In this document: positions 36,672 through 44,600 of the stretch, in pieces
Layout: every line of letters begins with the position of its first letter
Numbering within the stretch: the first letter of the stretch is position 1
Assembly: GCF_007744255.1 (NCBI RefSeq)
Contig: NZ_CP036267.1
Location: 806,001 to 870,000, forward strand
DNA from: Thalassoglobus polymorphus
GTDB lineage: Bacteria; Planctomycetota; Planctomycetia; Planctomycetales; Planctomycetaceae
Length of the DNA: 64,000 nucleotides
Reading direction: 5' to 3'
Notes under the pieces: generated by a model
What the model was told of the DNA's origin: nothing
What the model saw: the letters and a program-made list of their open reading frames with translations, nothing else
Database searches by the model: none
Position numbers and translations under genes: made by a program

Positions 36672-37172
36672 ATGGAGAAGAAGAGAGTGAAACCAGCCAT
36701 CGTGAACTCCGATTCTGACACACAGGTTAAGGTCGTCAGAAGCTTCGACGCGCCAGTTGACTCGGTTTGGAAACCTTTCACCGACGCGGACTTGGTTCGT
36801 CAATGGATGCTCGGACCGCCGGGCTGGTCGATGCCCGTCTGCGAAATGGACTTTCGAGTCGGCGGCAAGTACGAAAACGTATTTTGCAATGAAGCAGACG
36901 GTTTTAAGATTGCAATGGTCGGTCACTTTCGCGAAATCGAAACGCATAGCAAGATCGTTCAAGACGAAAAGCACTTGATCGGCGATTCACCAGACGACGC
37001 AAGCCAGGAAACGGTCGTCACCCTCACCTTTCAGGAGACGGACCTGGGAACGACGGTCACCACGTTGATCGAGTATGCATCAACAACGGCCCGCGATGAG
37101 GCCCTGGCGACCGGAATGGGAGCTGCAATGGAGATGGGATACTGCCGCATCGATGAACTCTTAGCTGAGTGA
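36672..37172 (+). CDS. SRPBCC / AHSA1-like domain protein
   Basis: 166 residues. The pattern VRSFDAPVDSVWKPFTDADL, VRQWMLGPPGWSMPVCEMD and FRVGGKYENVF is the AHSA1 (activator of Hsp90 ATPase homologue 1) subgroup of the START/SRPBCC superfamily, a helix-grip fold with a hydrophobic pocket. The C-terminal helix is rich in Ala, Met and Gly (GMGAAMEMGYCRIDELLAE), which is typical. Bacterial members often bind small lipophilic ligands; the ligand is unknown. No clear ribosome site precedes the ATG. It ends just before the repeat island. Confidence 0.88.
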   Translation: MEKKRVKPAIVNSDSDTQVKVVRSFDAPVDSVWKPFTDADLVRQWMLGPPGWSMPVCEMDFRVGGKYENVFCNEADGFKIAMVGHFREIETHSKIVQDEKHLIGDSPDDASQETVVTLTFQETDLGTTVTTLIEYASTTARDEALATGMGAAMEMGYCRIDELLAE

Positions 37173-37424
37173 TCGCATTCCAGTGCTACAGCCGATTAGG
37201 TGACAGAAAAGCAACGTGTGGCTGAGGACATGTTGCTGGTTTGGATGTTCACCTCTGGCTTGTACGTCTTAGGCAATCTGCCCTCAGAAAATCGAAACTC
37301 CAACACTCTAAGGGCAATCTGCTTCGACCTTTCCAGAATTCTAACATCAAACAACCCAGATTGTGCCCAGCCATTCGTCGATGACGAATCGAACCCGCAT
37401 TCAAGGACATCCGCCCCAGCGGGT

Positions 37425-37690
37425 GGCACGCTCAGACTGGAGCGTTGTGTGGCACGCCCAGACTGCAGCGTAGCGTAAGGGTGGGCGTGGCGAATTTGGT
37501 GTAGACTCTCATTCTTCGGCCATTGGTCATGTTCTATCCATTTGCAGCGGATCGGGTGCACGATCTAAGTGTAGTGAAGCGGAACGGTGGGCGAGGCAAC
37601 AGGTCGATGGACGTTCACCTATTCATCAACCTCACCCCCGCGCTCGCCACGCCCATTACTTCACTCCGTTCCGTTCTGGGTCGTGCCACC
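37425..37690 (+). repeat. Composite REP cluster: two REP heads, short tail, and a conserved 120-bp module
   Basis: Two REP heads occur back to back (GGCACGCTCAGACTGGAGCG, then GGCACGCCCAGACTGCAGCG with TAAGGGTGGGCGTGGCGAAT, where arms CACGCCCA/TGGGCGTG are perfect). A tail follows (CATTCTTCGGCCATTGGTCA). The 37560-37690 part (GCACGATCTAAGTGTAG, CATCAACCTCACCC) ends with a second-type REP and is repeated at 41412-41640. The gap from 37173 to 37424 shows no gene. Confidence 0.75.
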
Positions 37691-37720
37691 CGAACAGAAA
37701 CACAGTTAACGGCGTTGTGT

Positions 37721-38133
37721 GGCACGCTCAGACTGGAGCGTAGCGTAAGGATGGGCGTGGCGAATTTCGTGTTGGCTCTCATTCTTCCACCATTGGTAAT
37801 GTTCTATCCATTTGAAGCGGGACGTCTTCTTCTCCTGCGTACCAGCGAGCCCTCGACCATTCCCAATCAACAGCTGTCTCAGCTGGTCCAAATCGCTGTT
37901 CAAATTTTCTCCCCCTACGCCTCTGATAAGGGGACAAATTCAAACAATCCGAGTAAGCCGTTATGGTACCCCGCTGATCGTATCGCCGACGCTGCTTGCG
38001 AAAGTACGTCTTGTCGTTATTTGAGTCGTGAACTCTCATTTGATTCGAGACCTTGTCGATGATTGAGTCTCTACTTCGTACTCGCCACGCCCAATCCAAC
38101 CGAACAAGTCGGCCGGGCCACCCTGCCGCTCAA
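37721..38133 (+). repeat. Extended family I repeat (about 410 bp) that truncates the RHS gene
   Basis: REP head, transposase tail and then a further 250 bp (CTGGTCCAAATCGCTGTTCA, TTATGGTACCCCGCTGATCG) almost identical to 63313-63640. It ends in a GC-rich stretch (AAGTCGGCCGGGCCACCCTG) and the RHS codons start immediately afterwards, so this copy seems to have replaced the 5' part of the RHS gene. Confidence 0.8.
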
Positions 38134-38134
38134 T

Positions 38135-38389
38135 CGCCGGACAACATCAGCTTACGATTCTGCTGGTCGTCAAACTCTCAGAATTGATGCACGTGGGAAT
38201 CGCACAACCTACAGTTACGATGCTGCTTCTCAATTGCTCTCTAGACGCTATCCCGATGGTTCAAGGGCAACATTCGCATACGATGCCACTGGAAACCGGA
38301 CGCTCCTAGAAAACGAAAACGTGAGTGTGACTGCAACGTACGATTCGTTGAATCGTCGTGATGATGTGACGACCGACTACAAAATTTGA
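38135..38389 (+). pseudogene. RHS/YD-repeat fragment (N-terminal piece)
   Basis: One open frame reads TTSAYDSAGRQTLRIDARGN, RTTYSYDAASQLLSRRYPDG and SRATFAYDATGNRTLLENEN: three consecutive YD repeats. It stops at 38387-38389. It carries no start of its own; the frame open upstream belongs to the repeat. The next RHS piece begins 82 bases later in another reading frame, so this is a broken part of the same gene. Confidence 0.85.
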
Positions 38390-38471
38390 AATTGAGTCAA
38401 TCGTTGAATTTTTAAATTTCAATTGTTTCGGTGGCCAGAAAACATTCAAATAGAAGTTCAGGAGAAGAACA

Positions 38472-40211
38472 ATGGGTAGGTCCAAGAAGAGGATTCAGTA
38501 TCAATACGACGCTGTTGGAAATCGGTCATTGATGATCGACCCTGATGGCGGGCGGTTTTCGTATTCGTATGATTCATTGAATCGAATCAAAATCGTAGAG
38601 AATCCACAGGCAGAGAGAACGACGTTTTCCTATGACGCCGATAGTCGCCGCGCTCTCAAGATACTCGCGAATGGAACAAGAGCTTCGTTTACTTATGACG
38701 CTGCCAGTAACATCACGACGCTCGCGAATCTGAAAAGCGATAGCTCTGTCATCTCAAAGTTTGACTACCAGTACGACAAGGCCGGCAACCGCACCGTTTC
38801 ACTGGAAGCCGACGGAAGTCGCGTTACCTGGTCCTACGACGCCAAGAATCAAATCACTGAGGATTATCGAACCGGAACTGTTCCATACCGAAATACGTTC
38901 ATGTACGACCCAGCCGGGAATCGTCTCCTCAAAAACGAATCTGGAGCCAGAACAACTTACAGCTACGACGCTGCCAATCAATTGAGCAACAGTGTCGATG
39001 CGAACGGAACGACGACTTACACATTCGACGCCGACGGAAACCAGCAACTCGTCCAAGCCCCCGACAACGACCGCACCACTACAACCTGGGACTACGAAAA
39101 CAAGACAACTCTGGTTGAGTTGCCTTCCGGTATCCGCAACACCATGTCGTATGAACCGGACGGGTTAAGAGTGAAACTCGAAGAATCAACCGGCACCAAA
39201 AAATTCATCTGGGACGACCAGAACTACCTCGCTGAGTCTGATGAGAACGACGACATCAACGTCGTCTACACGAATGAGCCAAACTACTACGGAAATTTGG
39301 TCTCTCAGTATCGAAAATCAGGGGTGGTTTGGACTCCCGGCTTCTACCACTACGAAGCATTGGGATCAACTAGACAATTGACCGACAATGCTGAAACCAT
39401 CACCGACACCTACCTCTACGACGCCTGGGGCAATGTTATCAACTCCAGTGGCTCGACAGAGAATCCATTCCAGTTCACCGGCAACGTGGGGTATTACTCC
39501 GATGTCGATACTGAGAATCAATACATACGTGCGAGGATTTATTCACCAACGATTGGAAGATGGTGCAGTATTGATCCGTTGGGATTTGTAGGTGGAGTAA
39601 ATGTGTATTTGGCGTATTTCATTCCCAGATTCATTGATCCAAGCGGCACGCAATTAGATCATGATGGAGGATATCTCCACCCAGATGGATCTGTCCGTCC
39701 ATACCCACCTGGTGCTAGTCCAGGAGAAGGTGGTCCACAAGGAGGTGTCCCTTTCGGTCCATCTCTTCCGGGAGCTCCAATCCCAGGTGGCTTAGGACCA
39801 TATATGCCGCGTCCTGAGCCGTGGCCGCCAACTGATCAAACAATTTTCGACAGGTGGTGTAACTCTCAGAAGAGGAGAGGGGATTGGTGGACTATCCTGC
39901 CAAGGTGTCCTTCGAATTTATGTTTTTGCCCAAGTACTATGGATACTCTTGATGGTGTAATCGTATTCGACCCTAATGATGAATGGACTTATCCTACTAG
40001 AATTGGATTTCATGAAAGTCGATTTCATCCTGGCGCAGTTTATTCGATGAGATCCAAAGCAATAAACGGCCATTCAAATCAATGCGTGTATGATGGCAAA
40101 GGTCAACTGATTAGGACCACTCCAGGACATGGAACCGTAGACTCTAGCGCTCTGGGCTTGGATTCACAGGTATGCCGCATGTACCAGCTGATGTTAATCC
40201 AATCATCCTAG
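38472..40211 (+). CDS. Truncated RHS-repeat protein with RHS core and variable C-terminus
   Basis: 579 codons starting behind AGGAGAAGAAC. About ten YD repeats (QYQYDAVGNRSLMIDPDGG, FTYDAASNITTL, FMYDPAGNRLL, YSYDAANQLSNS) lead to the RHS core end (LGSTRQLTDNAETI, YLYDAWGNV, RARIYSPTIGRWCSIDPLGF, IDPSG). RHS proteins form a hollow cage that encloses a toxic C-terminal domain. After the core comes a Pro/Gly linker and a Cys-containing tail with FHESRFHPGAVYS and GHSNQCVYDGKGQLI, which I do not recognise firmly. The N-terminal anchoring or secretion part is missing, and the tail appears frameshifted near 40170. An intact function is doubtful. Confidence 0.8.
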   Translation: MGRSKKRIQYQYDAVGNRSLMIDPDGGRFSYSYDSLNRIKIVENPQAERTTFSYDADSRRALKILANGTRASFTYDAASNITTLANLKSDSSVISKFDYQYDKAGNRTVSLEADGSRVTWSYDAKNQITEDYRTGTVPYRNTFMYDPAGNRLLKNESGARTTYSYDAANQLSNSVDANGTTTYTFDADGNQQLVQAPDNDRTTTTWDYENKTTLVELPSGIRNTMSYEPDGLRVKLEESTGTKKFIWDDQNYLAESDENDDINVVYTNEPNYYGNLVSQYRKSGVVWTPGFYHYEALGSTRQLTDNAETITDTYLYDAWGNVINSSGSTENPFQFTGNVGYYSDVDTENQYIRARIYSPTIGRWCSIDPLGFVGGVNVYLAYFIPRFIDPSGTQLDHDGGYLHPDGSVRPYPPGASPGEGGPQGGVPFGPSLPGAPIPGGLGPYMPRPEPWPPTDQTIFDRWCNSQKRRGDWWTILPRCPSNLCFCPSTMDTLDGVIVFDPNDEWTYPTRIGFHESRFHPGAVYSMRSKAINGHSNQCVYDGKGQLIRTTPGHGTVDSSALGLDSQVCRMYQLMLIQSS

Positions 40212-40408
40212 CCGCAAAACTAGATGGTTGCTGGATACCTGGAAGAATCTTTGGTCGGATTAAGGATGATTGCGTAGGACCAAACATGCGAAAATACTTT
40301 CGAGTTCGACCGCTATATGCTGACCCACCTGAAGTACGTGTAGATTGTCCAGTTTTCGTTCGAGACAATGGGGCAAATCGGAATATTGGACCAATCCCAA
40401 TCCCTTAG
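40172..40408 (+). pseudogene. Frameshifted continuation of the RHS C-terminal tail
   Basis: The frame overlapping the end of the RHS gene reads HVPADVNPIILAAKLDGCWI, PGRIFGRIKDDCVG and FVRDNGANRNIGPIPIP. It is protein-like and starts where the RHS frame turns into an unconvincing end (YQLMLIQSS). A single-base shift at about 40165-40175 would join them to give about 75 more residues. It could instead be a separate small gene, but there is no ribosome site. Confidence 0.5.
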
Positions 40409-40466
40409 TGGATTGTAAAGGGAAATCAAAACAAAGCGGTAAATAATCTCAAATGAGACATTTTTT

Positions 40467-41129
40467 ATGGGACGAAATGTTAACGAAGTCTTTTTGTTGA
40501 ACTCTGTTAAAGAAAACATTTTTGTAAAAACTATTTTTAGCAAAAAAAATCTGTATGTTTTTCTTATATATATAGGTTTCACACTGGGCGTTGAAATGGT
40601 AAGAGGAATCTCATGGAAAGTATTGAGTTCAGATACTCAATCTGAAGATTCTAAAGAAATGGCTCGCATTTCAAGAATTCATGGAGGGTTTCGTGGGAGG
40701 TATGAACCTCAGCTCTCTATACCGCTCCTATTCAAATATTCTCGCTACGGAGATCGTAGTCATTTGAATTTGATTGTAGATATACAAGCTGATGCAAAGC
40801 CAATAGAGACAGTTCTCACCTCTCTAGTTCAAGTTAGTGAGTCGGGAGAACATCATTCTTTGCTTGCTGGTCAAGGAGAACTTATTGAAAGAGTTTGGAA
40901 AGAGAATGAAAATCATACTCACACCAATGCTCCTTTCTATTCCTTCTTTGAAGTCGATAATCTCACATTAATAGAAGGCGAAAGCGAAATTCAAATTGTG
41001 GGATTTGTTAAAACGGACATTGGCGAAAAAATTGTTTTTTCCGGTAATTGGGATGTTTCTAGCAAAAAAGTTTTTCGAGTTTCAACTGGGTGGTTGCGGA
41101 TACTAACCCCGATTTTACCACATGACTAG
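40467..41129 (+). CDS. AT-rich single-pass membrane protein, possible RHS-linked partner
   Basis: 220 residues, not recognised. One membrane helix lies at about 30-45 (YVFLIYIGFTLGVEMV), with a short Lys-rich cytoplasmic start and a larger outer part rich in beta strands (HLNLIVDIQADAKPI, EIQIVGFVKTDIGEKIVFSG). Base use is clearly more AT-rich than the neighbours. It lies directly downstream of the variable RHS tail, where immunity genes usually sit. An immunity or anchoring role is therefore possible, but an equal alternative is an unrelated acquired gene. Confidence 0.5.
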   Translation: MGRNVNEVFLLNSVKENIFVKTIFSKKNLYVFLIYIGFTLGVEMVRGISWKVLSSDTQSEDSKEMARISRIHGGFRGRYEPQLSIPLLFKYSRYGDRSHLNLIVDIQADAKPIETVLTSLVQVSESGEHHSLLAGQGELIERVWKENENHTHTNAPFYSFFEVDNLTLIEGESEIQIVGFVKTDIGEKIVFSGNWDVSSKKVFRVSTGWLRILTPILPHD

Positions 41130-41160
41130 AAAAAAGGGTTCTTCGGAGAAATTAGCAAGC

Positions 41161-41328
41161 GTAGGTCAGGCTCTTTTCGCCTGACGCAACGTGAAATTGG
41201 ATACGAACCGGCGAGAACAATACGACGTGCGGGAAGAGTTTCATTACTGACCATGATGTTGATGGCATCCCTCATCGCATAAGACCACCTCAACCAATCT
41301 GCGTCAGGTGAAGGGCCTGACCTACGGA
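41161..41328. repeat. Long-spaced inverted repeat
   Basis: GTAGGTCAGGC...GCCTGACGC at 41161-41186 is matched in inverted form by GCGTCAGG...GCCTGACCTAC at 41304-41328, about 115 bp apart. Each arm also contains a short hairpin of its own. Together they could bound a small non-autonomous element. Confidence 0.6.
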
Positions 41329-41411
41329 TACTTCACCCAACCGGTGGCCGTTCTACCATTCTTTTCAACGAAGCTGACAACGTGCAGGGTGTTGTGAATC
41401 CGCTCGGGAGC

Positions 41412-41640
41412 GGAGCGTAAGGATGGGCGTGGCGAATTTCGTGTTGACTCTCATTCTTCCATGATTGGTAATGTTCTATCCATTTGCATCGGATCGAGTG
41501 GCACGATCTAAGTGTAGCGAAGCGGAACGGTGGTCGTGGCAACTGCGCAATGGACGTTCGCTAATTCATCAACCTCACCCCGCGCTCGCCACGCCCATCA
41601 CTTCACTCCGTTCCGTTCTGGGTCGTGCCACCCGCCACGC
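41412..41640 (+). repeat. Composite REP cluster, second copy
   Basis: GGAGCGTAAGGATGGGCGTG, the family I tail (CATTCTTCCATGATTGGTAA) and the module GCACGATCTAAGTGTAGCGA to CACTTCACTCCGTTCCGTTC. It matches 37480-37690 in order, ending with a type-2 REP. Confidence 0.75.
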
Positions 41641-41692
41641 CCGTCACACTTCATGACAATATGTCCTGTACGTGCCAACCGTCGAAATTGAA

Positions 41693-42878
41693 TCAATGGT
41701 CATGGTCATGATGATGATGCTTTTTGTAGTGCTGCCGTAACAAATCCTTGCCGTAATCGTTTCCGTTGGAAGTGCGGATGACCGCGTGGATGTGGTCTCG
41801 TGTTGGTCGACTGGACCGGAATGGGGCGACGCGGCGTTGGTGATCGAACTCGATCAGGACGACCGGGCTGTGGATGCGGTAGTAGAAAACACTCTCTTCA
41901 GAATCGCCACCGATCCAGGCGAAGTACGTTCGATCCAGATGCTCTTTGACTTCGCCCATTTTCACTTTCGCGTGTCCATCATCCATATTGCCAACATACT
42001 CCGCAATCAGTTCGAGCAACTGCTGCTGTTGCTTCTCATTCAACTTTGAGCCCGGCAAACCTGCATAATCGAGATCAACGTTGTCTTTGTAAGCTTGTGT
42101 GAGAGCGTTATTCCCTTCTTTCACAGTTGATAGCACAGCTACTTTTTTTTGCTGAGCATCGAGTGACTGCATGAATTTGAGCCCTTTGTTTTGCTCGTCT
42201 TGCATCACAATGGTCCCTTTTGAATTTCCCACTCGTGGCATGGACCGGCTCGCTTCCCACAAACACCGGCGACTTGACCACTTGATCGCCAAGTACGAAG
42301 TAATTGATGACCAGATGATGACCATCGATTTGCCACCCCCAAGGCTCAGTAGCTGATGGTTCTCCCATGATTGTGATCCAATACAACCACTCACCATATT
42401 CATCGAAATTGTTGGCGAGTTCAGCCAATGTTCCGTTGAGCTTCATGATGTCCTGAGACAGCTTTAAGCCTTTGGCACTCAAGCTGGCACTCAGCAAGCC
42501 AAACGCCAGTTCACGTTGCTTTTCATCCATCTCATCAAAGCCAACACCTTGACGTTTATAAGAGTGCCGATTGTCCCACTTCCTCCATTCCTGATCGTCG
42601 ACAGGAAACGTCGTTCGCTGCTTTTGCTCGTCGGTCAATCCAGCCAGAAACTCTTTGGCAGCCTTAATAACCGGTTTTGTGCTGACGCCTGTCGATTCAA
42701 TCTTGAAGAGACCCGGTTCAACTTTTCCATCTGCAACGACACCGCGGAAAGGTTCCTGGAGCGAAGCTTCTCTGTCGCCTCCACCTCTGGGGCCACGTTG
42801 TTGTGCATAAAGAGTGATCCCCAACAACAGAGTAATAACTCCGCCTGTGAGCATCATACGCTGTTTTGTCGACTTCAT
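41693..42878 (-). pseudogene. DUF3500 protein gene with a frameshift
   Basis: The start region (ATG 42878) encodes a signal peptide ([19 protein letters not shown]) and the DUF3500 N-terminal half ([60 protein letters not shown]). Near 42225-42245 the frame changes: the other frame continues the family ([57 protein letters not shown]) and ends in a His/Asp-rich tail (HHHHDHDH). The two halves together match a complete DUF3500 protein, so one base was gained or lost, or the read is wrong there. Function of DUF3500 is unknown; His motifs suggest metal binding. Confidence 0.8.
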
Positions 42879-42982
42879 TGATTCTGCCTACTCTGATGAG
42901 ATTGTTGAATGTCGGATCTTCGTTCAACACTCAGGTTAAATGAACTGAATGGTAATCGAAAGTCATTCAGACATAGACAAAA

Positions 42983-43100
42983 TGGGCGGAGGGTGGAACG
43001 CTCAGGCTGGAGCGGAGCGTAAGGATGGGCGTGGCGAATTCCGTGTTGACTCTCATTCTTCCACCATTTGTAATGCTCTGCCCATTTGCAGTGACGTAGA
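42983..43100 (+). repeat. Family I REP plus tail
   Basis: GGAACGCTCAGGCTGGAGCG, TAAGGATGGGCGTGGCGAAT and CATTCTTCCACCATTTGTAA. It is bounded on both sides by short copies of CATAGACAAAATGG / CGTAGACAAAATGG (42969 and 43095), which could be a target-site-like duplication. Confidence 0.65.
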
Positions 43101-43188
43101 CAAAATGGACAGACCAGCGATTGCGGTGGCCGTGAGGTAAAGTGGTGGTTTCACCATTAACATAGATCGACGAACTCCACCCACTCTA

Positions 43189-43290
43189 CTAGAGCAGTTT
43201 GCTCTATGGTGTGCCGGTGAAGGATGCGTTTCGCTAGTTAATTCGCTGTTCGCCACGAGCCGGAACCCGAACGCCAAATTCGAAAGAGGC
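43189..43290 (+). repeat. MITE-like family II element
   Basis: CTAGAGCAGTTTGCTCTATG at the left end, then GTGTGCCGGTGAAGGATGCG, TTTCGCTAG, CTGTTCGCCACGAGCCGGAA and AAATTCGAAAGAGGC. Close to the copies at 24221 and 777. Confidence 0.7.
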
Positions 43291-43347
43291 TTTCATTCAA
43301 TGCTGAACTTTGCAGTGCAGGCGTCGTCTTGTCGAGCTCGAGATTTC

Positions 43348-43572
43348 TTAACCGCCGCCGCTACGACGTTGGGTAAATGACTTCTGGCTGGTGCCGGTCA
43401 CTTGCGATGCTTTGGGAGCTTGCTGTTTACTATAGATGGACTTTTTAGCCGTAGACTGCTTGGAGTCGCTGTTTGTTTTTGCTTCTTCTCTGCGCTTCGC
43501 TGCAGCTTCGAGTTTCTTTTTGGCGACCCGTCGTTCGCGTTCTTTTTCCTTCTTCTGCTTTTTATTCGCCAT
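43348..43572 (-). CDS. Small Lys-rich basic protein
   Basis: 74 residues from ATG 43572 (GGAG upstream). It is extremely basic at the start (MANKKQKKEKERERRVAKKK), then Ser/Thr/Gln-rich (SKQQAPKASQVTGTSQKSF) and ends RRSGGG. No domain is recognisable; it might bind nucleic acid or be disordered. It is transcribed divergently from the SprT-like gene, from which it is separated by about 155 bases. Confidence 0.55.
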   Translation of the reverse strand: MANKKQKKEKERERRVAKKKLEAAAKRREEAKTNSDSKQSTAKKSIYSKQQAPKASQVTGTSQKSFTQRRSGGG

Positions 43573-43727
43573 TTCGGTAATCTCCGGTTGTTGATAATGA
43601 ATTGCACTGGCCTCGACCCGACAACTCATGCGAGGAAATTCCAGATGGAGCGATTCTACCAGAGTGACGGGAGTCTCGATAGAATCGTGATCTCGTTGTC
43701 CAGAAATTGAACGACAAAGACGAAAGA

Positions 43728-44510
43728 ATGTCAAACCGAATTCAAATTCACAAAGAACAATTCGCTAATTTTCTCAAACAGGCAAACCTGTCGCCTGAAG
43801 AAGTGACGGCGAAATTTCTAGTGATTCATCGTACGTTGCTTGAGCGGTCCTCAACTCTTGATGCTCCGAATTTCAATGGGTTTCACCCGGATGATTTAAA
43901 GTTGCTGTTTGATGAGTATGATCGGGAATATTTTGATGGAGGATGTCGAAAGCTCTTGGGGAGCCTCAAGTTGACTTTTCGAATCTCTCCCAGGATGACC
44001 CGGGCTGGCGGAAAAACGACTCAGACGATTTATCGGACTCGTCCGCATGAGCCCGATTATGAAATCGCTGTGGCCTCAACCCTGATCTTCCAGAGTTTTC
44101 AAAACTTCGACAGGCCAATCATTGTCACCGGGCTGGAATGTCACAATCGGCTTGAAGCCTTGCAGAGAATTTTTGAACATGAACTGATCCACTTGGTGGA
44201 ACTGTTAACATGGGGGCGTTCGAAATGTTCGCAAAAACGATTTCAGTCGATCGCAGGACGTTTTTTTGGTCACACAGATCATCGGCATCAACTGGTGACT
44301 CCGCGTGAAGAGGCACAGAAAATTCATGGAATCCGCACTGGCGGTCGAGTCAGGTTTTCGATTGAAGGGAAAGAGTACGAAGGTGTCGTAAACCGTATCA
44401 CGAAACGTGCGACGGTTTTGGTCAGGGACCGGAAAGGACAGCGATATTCAGACGGAAAAAAATATGCGAAATTTTACGTTCCCGTGCAAATGCTGACTCC
44501 GCTGGATTAA
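43728..44510 (+). CDS. SprT-like zinc metalloprotease-domain protein
   Basis: 260 residues from ATG 43728 (a TTG lies 21 bases earlier). The SprT-like core is seen in YDREYFDGGCRKLLGSLKLT and the zinc motif FEHELIHLVE (HELIH, about residue 151), with a later His/Gly pattern GHTDHRHQ. SprT-like domains in eukaryotes (SPRTN) cut DNA-protein crosslinks; bacterial members are poorly studied. The C-terminal part (about 195-250, GGRVRFSIEGKEYEGVVNRI) looks like an OB or Tudor-like strand barrel. Cytoplasmic by lack of a signal. Convergent with the FAD gene. Confidence 0.8.
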   Translation: MSNRIQIHKEQFANFLKQANLSPEEVTAKFLVIHRTLLERSSTLDAPNFNGFHPDDLKLLFDEYDREYFDGGCRKLLGSLKLTFRISPRMTRAGGKTTQTIYRTRPHEPDYEIAVASTLIFQSFQNFDRPIIVTGLECHNRLEALQRIFEHELIHLVELLTWGRSKCSQKRFQSIAGRFFGHTDHRHQLVTPREEAQKIHGIRTGGRVRFSIEGKEYEGVVNRITKRATVLVRDRKGQRYSDGKKYAKFYVPVQMLTPLD

Positions 44511-44540
44511 TTCTCAGCTTCGCTCCCCAATGAATTACCG

Positions 44541-44600
44541 GGGCACGTGTTCGCGTCCTTCACAGGCAGATCCTGCAAACCAATTGGAAAGTGTTCTAGA
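44541..44600. repeat. Family II element terminal part at a stop codon
   Basis: CGTGTTCGCGTCCTTCACAG, CAGATCCTGCAAACCAATTG and GAAAGTGTTCTAG. It matches the right half of the 24221 copy. The CTA at 44596-44598 is the TAG stop of the leftward FAD gene. Confidence 0.5.

Noticed and set aside
38390-38471. The 82-bp segment inside the RHS gene as a group II intron or intein
   Set aside because: Far too short and without any intron or intein motif; a small replacement is simpler.
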